Assembly: GCA_016786485.1 (NCBI GenBank)
Contig: JAEUWD010000013.1
Location: 1-64,000, forward strand
Direction: 5' to 3'
DNA: 64,000 nt
DNA from: Bacteriovoracaceae bacterium
GTDB taxonomy: Bacteria > Bdellovibrionota > Bacteriovoracia > Bacteriovoracales > Bacteriovoracaceae
In this document: one piece after another, positions 55,050 through 63,382 of the stretch
Position numbering within the stretch: the stretch's first letter is position 1
How the letters are laid out: each line of letters opens with the position of its first letter
Notes under the pieces: model-generated
The model's input: the letters and a program-made list of their open reading frames with translations, nothing else
What the model was told of the DNA's origin: nothing
The model's database searches: none
Program-made: the position numbers and the translations under genes

Positions 55050-55798
55050 TGATTTCAGAATTATTTCAAAAGCTTTTTCCGGGTGAACCGACTATTCCTC
55101 AAGGCTGTCCATGGTACGAAGGACAGGTTAAATTTGGCATGCCAAATATTAATTGGTGTGAAAATACCGTTTGTCACATCATCAATGAGCCCGCTAATGC
55201 TCTTACTAATTTTAGTTATATTTTTGTAGGGCTAGCACTTTGGTATGTTCAGAAAAAACGGAATGATGTTAAATTACCTTATTTTGTTCCAGCGGTTCTT
55301 TTAGTAGGATTTTTTTCATTAATTTATCATTCAACTAATAATGCTTTAACCCAGTTTTTAGACTTTATCGGTATGTATCTCTATACCTCGCTATTGATTG
55401 TATATAATTTGTTAAGAGCGGGTTACATCAGCAAAGCTCAGAGATGTTGGGCGTATTTAGCGGCAATCATGATCAATAATGTTATCTTCTTTGTTTTCCC
55501 GATGATTGGAATTCCTGTACAGCTGATTATTGCTCTAGATGTTGGAGTTATTCTGAGTTTGGAATACATGGCCTATAAAAAATCAACATCTCCAATTAAC
55601 TACAAACAATTAAAGATTGCACTCGCTTTAATGGCCGTGGCCCAAATGTTTTCTCAATTAGATATGAAACGTATTATGTGTGATCCTGATAATCACTTTC
55701 TGCAAGGGCATGCTTTATGGCATATCTTAAGCGGGATTTCGATGTGGTTTGCTTATCATTTCTATCTTCAATTTAGTGAAAAGCTTAAAAAAGAATAG
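55049..55798 (+). CDS. CREST-family membrane hydrolase, alkaline-ceramidase-like
   Basis: 249 aa with about seven membrane helices. The CREST residues are in place: NWCENTVCHIINEPANALTN (34-53) near the start, S-x3-H as SLIYHST near 90, D in QFLDFIGMY (about 102-110), and the paired histidines in GHALWHILSG (about 226-235). The zinc-dependent amidases of this family cleave ceramides and related lipids in membranes. It shares a start/stop overlap (TAATGA) with the Nudix-MBL gene. The lipid substrate is unknown. Confidence 0.72.
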   Translation: MISELFQKLFPGEPTIPQGCPWYEGQVKFGMPNINWCENTVCHIINEPANALTNFSYIFVGLALWYVQKKRNDVKLPYFVPAVLLVGFFSLIYHSTNNALTQFLDFIGMYLYTSLLIVYNLLRAGYISKAQRCWAYLAAIMINNVIFFVFPMIGIPVQLIIALDVGVILSLEYMAYKKSTSPINYKQLKIALALMAVAQMFSQLDMKRIMCDPDNHFLQGHALWHILSGISMWFAYHFYLQFSEKLKKE

Positions 55799-55833
55799 AA
55801 AGCCCATCGCTGAACTCTCTATTCTCTAATAAT

Positions 55834-56055
55834 TTAGTTCAGATTGTTGTTGTGAATATAAAGTCGATAGACTTTATCTTTACAGCGTTTAATCGCAAAG
55901 TTACCAGTCTCACGCTGTTCGATGAGGAAATTGTAAAAAGTTGGCTTAGTGTCGGCAATCTCTAGGATTGATTTACCTTCATGCTCCCCAAAATCTACAA
56001 AAACTTGATCTTCAGACAAAATACCGGTTACAGGACTTACTTCGTAGGATGCCAT
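55834..56055 (-). CDS. Small cytoplasmic protein, possibly DUF3820/ExoX-C-like
   Basis: 73 aa with a strong AAGGAGGG ribosome binding site. FVDFGEHEGKSILEIADTKP (about 19-38) followed by FYNFLIEQ resembles the small FGKYKG...YLxW-type module found alone or at the end of exonucleases. That match is by eye and tentative. The gene has no close operon partner: about 100 bp separate it from the HD-GYP-like gene upstream... on the same strand the neighbour is 96 bp away. Confidence 0.55.
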   Translation of the reverse strand: MASYEVSPVTGILSEDQVFVDFGEHEGKSILEIADTKPTFYNFLIEQRETGNFAIKRCKDKVYRLYIHNNNLN

Positions 56056-56151
56056 AGAAATTCCCTCCTTAGAAACGTGGCAGGTTCAAGCATTCCATGC
56101 TCGACCCATAATAAAATTGAAACATGTAATGAATGTGATTGAAAAGAAAAA

Positions 56152-57207
56152 TTATCCTAATTTTGTAAAAAAGTAACGAAGGTAGTTTACAAGTGCTTTG
56201 TATTCTAGAGGGTAATCGTCGGCCATGATTTTTTTGATCAGCTCTAAACTCTGAAATAAAGTTTGTCCATTTCGATAAGGACGGTCGCTAATCATGGCGA
56301 CTAAAACGTCCATAACCGCTACTATAGTGGTTTCCAGCCCGATCAGCATTTTATCACTTGGTTCAAAATTTTCATTTTTATAAATCGCTTTGATACGTTC
56401 ATTTAAGTAGTGATGATTTTTAATGATGTTTAAATGGTTACGGCTGAACGGAACACGGCCTTCTAAAATCGAAAGGGAATTCTCGGCATGTTTGCCAATA
56501 ATCTTGCGATCAAAAATATCAAGTCCCTTTTTTTCAAGTTTTTCTTCTGGCACAAATGACATACCAATATCTTTAAAATAGCTGGTCATGAAAATCATCT
56601 CGATGTCTTTTTCATGGAAGAGTCTGAACTGTTGTAAAAATCCCATAAGGAGTAGTGAGGCCATCATTGGTTGAGAAATCGTAAAGTGATGACTTTGCTT
56701 CTGTAACTCTGTGTAGAACTCTGGCATAAAACTTCTGTGTTCAATCAGGAGCTTGCTTAGGTTGGTCGTACATTGAAACTGAGTCTTAAGATTCTCATCA
56801 TTGAGCGGGTCTTTATAGAGTTCGGCCATATTTTTCGAGAGATAATTGATTTGTTTGACGCCGTTTTCTTTGGCATTACCGACGGATAACCCACGCGTAA
56901 CTCGTAAGAGTTCATTCTTTAATTTGTTATTTATAACATCGAGATCTTTTTGCTTAATAAAAACGGTTTTTACACCCTCATTAAGAAGACTTTTAATGAG
57001 TTCTCTGGTGATAGGGGTCGCTTCTGAAATGATAACGAAAAATTGGTTATCGTTAAAAGTGTAAACATCATCAAGAGGCATATCGAGTAGTAGCAAGTCT
57101 TTAAACGTGACTTCGCGTAACTGCATGGCAAGCAGGTTCTGCTTTAAAATATTGATGGAATCCTGTGATGCCTTACTGCTCATGTCGGCCATTAACTCCT
57201 GGGACAC
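56152..57207 (-). CDS. Degenerate HD-GYP-domain protein
   Basis: 351 aa from GTG 57207; ATG 57192 is an alternative with AGGAG close upstream. The C-terminal 190 residues align by motif with HD-GYP c-di-GMP phosphodiesterases: SYFKDIGMSFVPEE (about 209-222), KHAENSLSIL, then NHHYLNERI, then AVMDVLVAMISDRPYRNG (about 295-312). The catalytic His of the HD pair is Lys, and the HHExxDGxGYP signature is reduced to HHYLNE. Enzyme activity is therefore unlikely; it may sense c-di-GMP or act by protein contact. The N-terminal 100 residues are a predicted regulatory domain common in Bdellovibrio HD-GYP proteins. No membrane helix is seen. Confidence 0.75.
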   Translation of the reverse strand: MSQELMADMSSKASQDSINILKQNLLAMQLREVTFKDLLLLDMPLDDVYTFNDNQFFVIISEATPITRELIKSLLNEGVKTVFIKQKDLDVINNKLKNELLRVTRGLSVGNAKENGVKQINYLSKNMAELYKDPLNDENLKTQFQCTTNLSKLLIEHRSFMPEFYTELQKQSHHFTISQPMMASLLLMGFLQQFRLFHEKDIEMIFMTSYFKDIGMSFVPEEKLEKKGLDIFDRKIIGKHAENSLSILEGRVPFSRNHLNIIKNHHYLNERIKAIYKNENFEPSDKMLIGLETTIVAVMDVLVAMISDRPYRNGQTLFQSLELIKKIMADDYPLEYKALVNYLRYFFTKLG

Positions 57208-57246
57208 TACCCCTAGGGTTAGTTTAACTCAGAGTCGAGAGCAGAA

Positions 57247-58230
57247 CTATGCGGAAGCTTTTGCAATCACCTGCATAAGAAAAATTTGAACACTATGTCC
57301 GTTGGCCTCTAGCATTTTAGGGAACATGGAAATTGGTGTGAAGCCTGGGAAGGTATTAATTTCATTAATATACAATTCATTGCCTTCAAGAAAGAAATCA
57401 ATGCGCGAGAGGTGACGTAGTTTTAATGCCTTAAACGCTTTCTCGGCCATCTCCTGCATCTTCTTTACAATATCAGCAGGGACATTTTCAGCCACAACAA
57501 TGGCCTCTGTTTTACTGGTTTTTGAATATTTCTCTTCATATGAATAGAACTTCGAAGGACAAATAATCTCGCCTGGTCGTGAAACATGAACTTTGCCGTC
57601 ATATTCGTAAACGGATACTTCTAATTCTCGGCCGTTAACCATTTTCTCAATGATAACGTTTTCTGAATATTTAAAAGCTTCTTTAATATTTTTTTCGAAA
57701 TCTTTTCCATTCGGAGCAGGGTAACAACCAACCGATGAACCTTGGCTGGCGGCCTTAATGAAAACGTCTTTATGTTTTTTCTGAAAGTCTTTGGCTTTTT
57801 CCATTTCAGCTGAATGTGTATTGGTTAAAAAAGCAAACGGAGTATTAGCGACTCCTACGGCGTTTAACCATAATTTCGTTGTGACTTTGTTAAAGCAAAT
57901 ATGACTGGCCTCAGAGCTACAGCCAATATATGGCAAGCCGATGACTTCGAAATAAGCTGGAAGTTCTCCTGTTTCTCCTGGAAAACCATGGATACACGGA
58001 ACCACCACATGAATATGGTGTTTTTGATGCCCAAAGGTTAATTCTTTTTGATAATTTAATTCGCAAACATCACCGTCTTCCGTCCGCCAAATACGGTCTT
58101 TGCCAATTTCAACGACGAAAACATTATATTCAGTTTGCCCACGTAAAAGTTCTTTTAAGTATTTACTCGAAACAACAGAAACATCGTGTTCACTACCGCC
58201 GCCGCCGTAGATGAGAAGAAGATTTTTCAT
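57247..58230 (-). CDS. ddl: D-alanine--D-alanine ligase
   Basis: 327 aa. It makes the D-Ala-D-Ala dipeptide for peptidoglycan. Opening LLIYGGGGSEHDVSVVS (4-20), the VPCIHGFPGETGELPAYFE loop (about 78-96), KAASQGSSVGCYPA near 148 and the C-terminal YINEINTFPGFTPISMFP (about 289-306) are all intact. It is probably cotranscribed with thrS (23-bp gap). Confidence 0.96.
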   Translation of the reverse strand: MKNLLLIYGGGGSEHDVSVVSSKYLKELLRGQTEYNVFVVEIGKDRIWRTEDGDVCELNYQKELTFGHQKHHIHVVVPCIHGFPGETGELPAYFEVIGLPYIGCSSEASHICFNKVTTKLWLNAVGVANTPFAFLTNTHSAEMEKAKDFQKKHKDVFIKAASQGSSVGCYPAPNGKDFEKNIKEAFKYSENVIIEKMVNGRELEVSVYEYDGKVHVSRPGEIICPSKFYSYEEKYSKTSKTEAIVVAENVPADIVKKMQEMAEKAFKALKLRHLSRIDFFLEGNELYINEINTFPGFTPISMFPKMLEANGHSVQIFLMQVIAKASA

Positions 58231-58252
58231 AGACCATCCTTGGTTATTTTTA

Positions 58253-60013
58253 CTATCTCATTTCAATGGGATCTTTTTCTTTGCTCAATTCTCCTAAAAG
58301 ATTTTGCAATTCATCCCATGACAGAGTCTTACTAAAGTTTTCTCCGTACTTTCTTATACTAACACTATTACTTTCCATTTCTCTATCACCAATAACAATC
58401 ATAAAAGGAATTTTACCTTTCTGAATTTGTCGAGTTTTGTAACCCATAGATTCGTTACGGTCATCCACGCGTGTACGGTAACCTAAGTAGGTTAGTGTGC
58501 GATTTAATTTTTGTGCATGTTCTAAGTGAATAGCATTGTTGACAGGAACAATCACCATTTGCTCAGGTGCTAACCAGAATGGGAAAACACCAGCGACGTG
58601 TTCAAGGTAAACTCCAAAGAATCTTTCTAGTGAACCAAGAAGCGCTCGGTGAATAACTACTGGTCGCTCCATTTCACCATTCTGATTGGTGAAGCGTAAA
58701 TCAAAACGTTCAGGAAGATGGAAATCTAACTGACAAGTTCCTAACTGGTGATATCTACCAATTGCATCTGAAATGAGAATATCAATTTTGGGGCCGTAGA
58801 AAGCACCATCGCCTTCATTGATTGTGTATGGATGCCCAGCTGAGTCCAGCGCTTTCATCAGTGCTTGTTCCGCTTGATCCCAAACTTCATCTGAGCCGAT
58901 CTTTTTCGCCGGACGAGTTGAAACACCTAATTTAATATTTTTGAATCCGAAGTGTTTATAGATAATAAAAAACGTTTCCATAACTCGTTGAACTTCAGCC
59001 GTAATTTCGCTGATAGGTAAAAAGATATGGCAGTCATCTTGGCAGAAAGTTCTAACGCGAGTTAGACCTGCTAGCGTACCAGATTTTTCATAGCGGTGAA
59101 GTCTTCCGAAATCCGCAAAACGTAATGGCAGGTCACGGTAGCTGTATTGATAATGTCGATACATTAACATGTGACATGGACAGTTCATCGGTTTTACCGC
59201 AAACTCGCGATTTTCAATCGGAGTAAAAAACATATTCTCTTTGTAGTTTTCGTAGTGGCCGCTGGTGTGCCAAAGTTCTACATCTAGAATTTGTGGAGTG
59301 ATAACCTCTTTGTAATCATACTTTAAATACATTCTACGAATGAAATCAATCAAGCCGTTATAAACAATTGTACCTTTTGGCATAAAGAATGGTGAACCTG
59401 GCGCTACTGGATCGAAGTGAAAGAGTTCCAATTCAGTACCAAGTTTACGGTGATCTCGTTTTTTTGCTTCTTCGAGGAAAGTGAGATGTTCTTTTAATTT
59501 TTTTCTATCATCAAAACAAGCCGCATACACGCGTTGTAACATGGGACGTTTTTCGTCTCCACGCCAGTAAGCTCCAGCAGTGTGAAGGAGTTTAAAGTGC
59601 TGACTAATTTGTTTGGTATTCTCAACGTGAGGTCCACGACATAAGTCGATGAAACGATCTTCGCCACCAGTACTGTAACAAGTGATAACTTCATTAGCCG
59701 GTAGATCTTTTATAAGTTCAACTTTTAATGTTTGTCCCATTTTGGTAAAAAGTTTCACCGCTTCTTCGCGAGAAATTTCTTTTCTAACGATGGGAAGATT
59801 TTCTTCGATGATTGCTGCCATTTTTGCTTCAACATTTTTAAGATCTTCCTCAGAGAGGCGAGTTTTCATATCGATATCGTAATAAAAACCATGTTCAATA
59901 ACCGGACCTATACCGAGTTGGACTTCTTCGTTAGGAAAAAGCTCTTGGATCGCTTGTGCCATCAGGTGGGCACACGAATGTCGAATTGTGTCTAAGTCAA
60001 ATTTATTATTCAT
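58253..60013 (-). CDS. thrS: Threonyl-tRNA synthetase lacking the TGS domain
   Basis: 586 aa from ATG 60013, which follows AGGAG by five bases; a GTG one codon earlier is possible. The enzyme charges tRNA-Thr. The chain begins directly with the editing domain (RHSCAHLMAQAIQELFP, about 11-27), continues with the class II core (zinc ligand in NCPCHM, RYEKSGTLAGLTRVRTF, HRALLGSLERFF) and ends in the anticodon domain. The usual TGS domain of about 60 residues is absent, and an in-frame stop 22 bases upstream of the start rules out a longer reading. Confidence 0.95.
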   Translation of the reverse strand: MNNKFDLDTIRHSCAHLMAQAIQELFPNEEVQLGIGPVIEHGFYYDIDMKTRLSEEDLKNVEAKMAAIIEENLPIVRKEISREEAVKLFTKMGQTLKVELIKDLPANEVITCYSTGGEDRFIDLCRGPHVENTKQISQHFKLLHTAGAYWRGDEKRPMLQRVYAACFDDRKKLKEHLTFLEEAKKRDHRKLGTELELFHFDPVAPGSPFFMPKGTIVYNGLIDFIRRMYLKYDYKEVITPQILDVELWHTSGHYENYKENMFFTPIENREFAVKPMNCPCHMLMYRHYQYSYRDLPLRFADFGRLHRYEKSGTLAGLTRVRTFCQDDCHIFLPISEITAEVQRVMETFFIIYKHFGFKNIKLGVSTRPAKKIGSDEVWDQAEQALMKALDSAGHPYTINEGDGAFYGPKIDILISDAIGRYHQLGTCQLDFHLPERFDLRFTNQNGEMERPVVIHRALLGSLERFFGVYLEHVAGVFPFWLAPEQMVIVPVNNAIHLEHAQKLNRTLTYLGYRTRVDDRNESMGYKTRQIQKGKIPFMIVIGDREMESNSVSIRKYGENFSKTLSWDELQNLLGELSKEKDPIEMR

Positions 60014-60016
60014 CAC

Positions 60017-60315
60017 TGCTCCTAAAGCTTTTCTTCAATTTTGGCTTGAATTTATCGGCCGTCCCAGAGTTAATCAATGTTTCATTCAAAAAAAATCAAC
60101 AATTTCCCTAGTTTATCTAATTTTTGCAAAAAAATCTTTTCTCAATCCCGAAGTAACTCCATAAAAAAGACTGGTTCAAATGTAAGATTTTTTCTGATTC
60201 CTAGATAAAATTTTCAATAAGTATGTGAAAAAAGGTAATAATCGTAAATATTCTTATTTTACTTCCAGGGATCAGCATTGTAAGATTCGTCAAATCGAGA
60301 GACGGAGGGGTCGCT
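60017..60315. other. Intergenic region between thrS and the TPR/winged-helix gene
   Basis: About 300 bp, very AT-rich, between divergent genes. It must hold both promoters. I see ribosome binding sites at both ends (AGGAG for thrS, GGAGGGG for the regulator) but no convincing -35/-10 pair, riboswitch, RNA gene or small reading frame. Confidence 0.5.
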
Positions 60316-61602
60316 ATGATACAAAATTCGAATCAGTCAGGAACAGCTCAAAAGTCGGATCAATCGAAGATGGACAGTGTGATTGCGAGAGCCACATTGA
60401 ACTTTAAGAAAGATGATAGTTACGTTGCCAATTACGAGGACGAAGATAGAGTCCAAGGGCAAGGTTATTACCGACTAGCAAAAGTTTATTACGATAAATC
60501 AGATCTTAATAAGGCCGAAGAATTCTTCATCAAGTCTTTGGAGCGTACGCAGTTTCCAAGAGACGCGTTTGCGATGTTTAAGATTCACGGTTTCTTGATT
60601 CGTATCTATTCAGAGAGTTTGCAAGAATCTAAAGCTAATCACCATATTCAATCTTCTGAGATGCTACTGGAAAAATTAGCAAGCTCTTTAGGTACACTGA
60701 ATGCAGAGTATTTCTACAATCTCGGTGTTGTGAACACTTATAAAGGTGACTTCAGAGATGCACGAAAGAATTTCATGCTTTCGTACAAAAAGGCGCAGGA
60801 AGAGCATGAGCCTGAGCTGGTTTCAAAATCTTTATTTGCGTTAGCAACGAACTATTACAATACTGGTGAATTTGATTTATCCCTTACTTACTTGAAGCAA
60901 TTAGATGAACTACTGAATATTTTAAGAAAAGATTACTTGAAAGGCAGTATGTACATTCTCTTTGGTCATGTTTATTCAGGCTTGAACAAACTGGCTGAAT
61001 CACTTGATTCGTATCATAAAGCGATTCGCACCCTTCAGGGGAAAACATCTTGGAATCTTTATAGCTACATCCTTTTATACCAAGGGGTTGTTTATAAAAA
61101 ATTAGGTGAATTCACGAAGGCACTTATCTTCTTTAATCTCGCGAAAAATTCAATCGATGAAAGAAATTTCAAACGTTTGAAACAAAAAATTGCTCAAGAA
61201 GTTGATGATGTTAACGATTCAAGTGTGGATTTATACTTAGACCGTAACAATCGTGTTATCCATGAGAAAAATATTGGAACAATCGACTTTAAACACCGCT
61301 TTGTTCTTCTAGAAATCCTTTTCTTGTTAGCAAGAAATCCAGGTCAATATTTCAACAAAGATGATTTAGCGAAATTAATTTGGAAAGATGAATACAATCC
61401 ATTAATCCACGATAAGCTTATCTATACTTCTGTGAGCCGATTAAGAAAATTAATTGAGCCAACTGAAGGTTCAAGGAAGTACATTATCCGTGGCAAAGAT
61501 GGTTATACATTTAACAATCAAGTCAGAGCTCGCTTCCATAAAGAAACAGAGACCGGCGGACAGAAAACAATTGCAAACGTTGAAATCAGTTCTCCAGTTT
61601 AA
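60316..61602 (+). CDS. TPR protein with C-terminal OmpR-type winged helix
   Basis: 428 aa. Five or more TPR-like helical pairs cover about 45-290 (YYRLAKVYYDKSDLNKAEEF, NLGVVNTYKGDFRDARKNF, GVVYKKLGEFTKALIFF). The last 120 residues form an OmpR/PhoB-type DNA-binding domain: FKHRFVLLEILFLLARNPG (about 324-342), DDLAKLIW, then VSRLRKLIEP near 372 and RGKDGYTF near 392. There is no receiver domain and no membrane helix, so TPR-mediated contacts probably set its activity. The start has the strong site GGAGGGG. Targets are unknown; the exported-protein gene follows with an overlap. Confidence 0.8.
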   Translation: MIQNSNQSGTAQKSDQSKMDSVIARATLNFKKDDSYVANYEDEDRVQGQGYYRLAKVYYDKSDLNKAEEFFIKSLERTQFPRDAFAMFKIHGFLIRIYSESLQESKANHHIQSSEMLLEKLASSLGTLNAEYFYNLGVVNTYKGDFRDARKNFMLSYKKAQEEHEPELVSKSLFALATNYYNTGEFDLSLTYLKQLDELLNILRKDYLKGSMYILFGHVYSGLNKLAESLDSYHKAIRTLQGKTSWNLYSYILLYQGVVYKKLGEFTKALIFFNLAKNSIDERNFKRLKQKIAQEVDDVNDSSVDLYLDRNNRVIHEKNIGTIDFKHRFVLLEILFLLARNPGQYFNKDDLAKLIWKDEYNPLIHDKLIYTSVSRLRKLIEPTEGSRKYIIRGKDGYTFNNQVRARFHKETETGGQKTIANVEISSPV

Positions 61603-62191
61603 GCTTCTCTTTAAACTATTCGTTTTGACTCTTTTTTATAATGCTCAGGGTGTTTGGTCACAAACACCCGAGCAGATTTATGCTCAAGGACAGGTCGTTA
61701 AGCAAAACATGGCGCTGTTTCGAGTCGTTGATAACGTCTACACGCTGGATGAAGTGAAGAAGCTGACAGTAGGTTTACGAAATTTTTCTTGCGCCCTCAG
61801 CGACTCAGTGGTTTTTAAAGCCTTCAATTTGAAAGCTTTAGACTTGGTTGAAATCGGTAAACTTAAATACCAGGCCACATATCCCGAAAAAATTCTTAAA
61901 ACTTTAGATACACTTCGAATTATAGAAAAAATTCATGTGTACATCGAAGCACAGAACGTAACCGTGACACAAAGTGTTTATGGCGCACTCAAAAGTTCAG
62001 CGGAAGTAAATCGTTGCAGCACTCTCGATTTTGAAGCTCCGATGACCAAGAAAAATATCAAGATGGAAATTTATTTTCGATCGAGATTCTTAGACCAAGC
62101 GATGGTCACTAATTCGGTAGATTCGAAACAACAAATTCAACAGTTCATCGATTCCGTTGAAAAGCAAATTTTTCATGAGAAATATTATTAA
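61580..62191 (+). CDS. Exported protein of unknown function
   Basis: 203 aa from a TTG at 61580 that gives a signal peptide (about 1-27, cleavage after VWS); an in-frame TTG at 61571 is an alternative, and the longer reading from 61454 lies inside the regulator gene. The mature part starts QTPEQIYAQGQ and contains two cysteines (about 72 and 151) that could form a disulfide. No family is recognised. The overlap with the TPR regulator gene (23 bp) and the 0-bp gap to the acetyltransferase suggest one operon. Confidence 0.6.
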   Translation: MKSVLQFKLLFKLFVLTLFYNAQGVWSQTPEQIYAQGQVVKQNMALFRVVDNVYTLDEVKKLTVGLRNFSCALSDSVVFKAFNLKALDLVEIGKLKYQATYPEKILKTLDTLRIIEKIHVYIEAQNVTVTQSVYGALKSSAEVNRCSTLDFEAPMTKKNIKMEIYFRSRFLDQAMVTNSVDSKQQIQQFIDSVEKQIFHEKYY

Positions 62192-62656
62192 ATGAAAATT
62201 CAATTTTACCATCAGAAAAATCAAGGCAACTTGCCGACGGAGCTACAAAACCAAATTATCAGTAGCGATAAGGAATTGATGGATTTTCCTTGGGCGGCAG
62301 AACATTGGCAGAAAATTTTTAAGCATTTTGAAAATTACTGTTTGGTGTTGATGTTAGATGCAGATAAACTCGTAGGTTTTATTTTGGGTTCAGCGGACCC
62401 GGATAATTTTCACTTACTTAAAATTGTGGTCGAAAAAAACTATCGTCGACAGGGTCTCGCCCAAAAACTCTTCGATTTTTTAATTCAATGGCAGCAAAAA
62501 GAAGGGAAAAAGAATATAAATCTTGAGGTCCGAAACTCCAATGCTAGCGCTATTCATTTTTACCAAAAAAACCAGTTTTTGACGCTTCATACGCAAGCTA
62601 AGTTTTATTCCTCCGGCGAAACCGCCTTGATCATGCAGCGAAAGCTGGATAAATAG
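62192..62656 (+). CDS. GNAT acetyltransferase, RimI-like
   Basis: 154 aa. The acetyl-CoA site is in IVVEKNYRRQGLAQKLFDFL (about 79-98), and LEVRNSNASAIHFYQKNQF (about 111-129) is the late GNAT motif. DFPWAAEHW near 31 resembles the substrate segment of RimI, which acetylates the N-terminus of ribosomal protein S18. The residues after the final strand differ, so another N-terminal or small-molecule acceptor is possible. It begins right after the previous stop. Confidence 0.8.
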   Translation: MKIQFYHQKNQGNLPTELQNQIISSDKELMDFPWAAEHWQKIFKHFENYCLVLMLDADKLVGFILGSADPDNFHLLKIVVEKNYRRQGLAQKLFDFLIQWQQKEGKKNINLEVRNSNASAIHFYQKNQFLTLHTQAKFYSSGETALIMQRKLDK

Positions 62657-62741
62657 AGAAAAACCAATAATTTCAAAACGTTAAATAGGTTGGCGAGAGC
62701 TATCTTTAGTCGGTTGTTTTTATAGTTAAGCGCAGTAAAAG

Positions 62742-62770
62742 TTGATTTGTTTTCGAATTACTGCTATAAG
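62742..62770 (+). promoter_or_regulatory. Sigma-70-type promoter of rimP-nusA
   Basis: TTGATT (62742-62747), 17-nt spacer, TATAAG (62765-62770). Transcription would begin near 62777, in front of the leader terminator at 62803. Confidence 0.7.
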
Positions 62771-62802
62771 AAAGCATCTTTTAACTAAATTGTTACTTTG
62801 TT

Positions 62803-62837
62803 AAGGGTGAAATCTCTCGTTTTCACCCTTTTTTTTT
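62803..62837 (+). terminator. Leader terminator (attenuator) upstream of rimP-nusA
   Basis: Perfect 10-bp arms AAGGGTGAAA (62803-62812) and TTTCACCCTT (62821-62830), 8-nt loop, then seven further T. It starts about 26 nt after the predicted transcription start and ends 16 bp before the rimP ATG. A short alternative stem, TTAAC (62781-62785) with GTTAA (62800-62804), overlaps its base. Confidence 0.75.
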
Positions 62838-62853
62838 ATGGGAAGCTGAGAAA

Positions 62854-63366
62854 ATGTTAAACAAGGCACGTGCCGGAATTGAAAAGAAATTTTTTGATCT
62901 ATGCTCAAAAGTCATAGTTGAAGAAGGCTTTGAACTTTATGATATGGACTATCTAACAGGTTCATCAACCCTTCGAGTATTTATTCAAAATCCTACGACT
63001 AAAAATGCGGTTATCGAAGATTGTGTAAAAATCGATCGGGCATTAAGTCCTTATATTGATACGGAAGAATGGGTGCCAAGTGCTTTAGTATTAGAAGTTT
63101 CGTCACCTGGGGTTTTTCGTAATTTGCGAACAATAGAGCACTTTACTGATGCACAAGGGAAAATTATCAGTGCCGTTATTACCGGTAATGTTGATGAAAA
63201 TTTGAATAAGGGATTAAAAGGCAGCCTTTTGAAGCAAAAGAAGTTTCGTGGTGTTTTAAAATCAGTGAATGAAAACGGAATTGAAATTTCAGTTGAAGAT
63301 ATGAACGTAAAATTAAATTTTGAACAAATTAAAAAATCAAACTTAGATCCGGAATTAAACGGATAG
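62854..63366 (+). CDS. rimP: Ribosome maturation factor RimP
   Basis: 170 aa. RimP assists 30S subunit maturation. EGFELYDMDYLTGSSTLRVFI (about 24-44) and LVLEVSSPGVFRNLRT near 83 are diagnostic of its two domains. It is first in the conserved rimP-nusA-infB arrangement. The ribosome binding site is mediocre (GGAAG or GAGAAA region). A leader terminator precedes it. Confidence 0.94.
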   Translation: MLNKARAGIEKKFFDLCSKVIVEEGFELYDMDYLTGSSTLRVFIQNPTTKNAVIEDCVKIDRALSPYIDTEEWVPSALVLEVSSPGVFRNLRTIEHFTDAQGKIISAVITGNVDENLNKGLKGSLLKQKKFRGVLKSVNENGIEISVEDMNVKLNFEQIKKSNLDPELNG

Positions 63367-63382
63367 AAATTAGGAGTCAATC

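Noticed and set aside
60014-60315. T-box or other riboswitch upstream of thrS
   Set aside because: No terminator hairpin or conserved T-box sequence in the leader.
61454-61579. Longer reading of the exported protein after the regulator
   Set aside because: It lies within the conserved winged-helix coding sequence; the TTG at 61580 starts a clear signal peptide.
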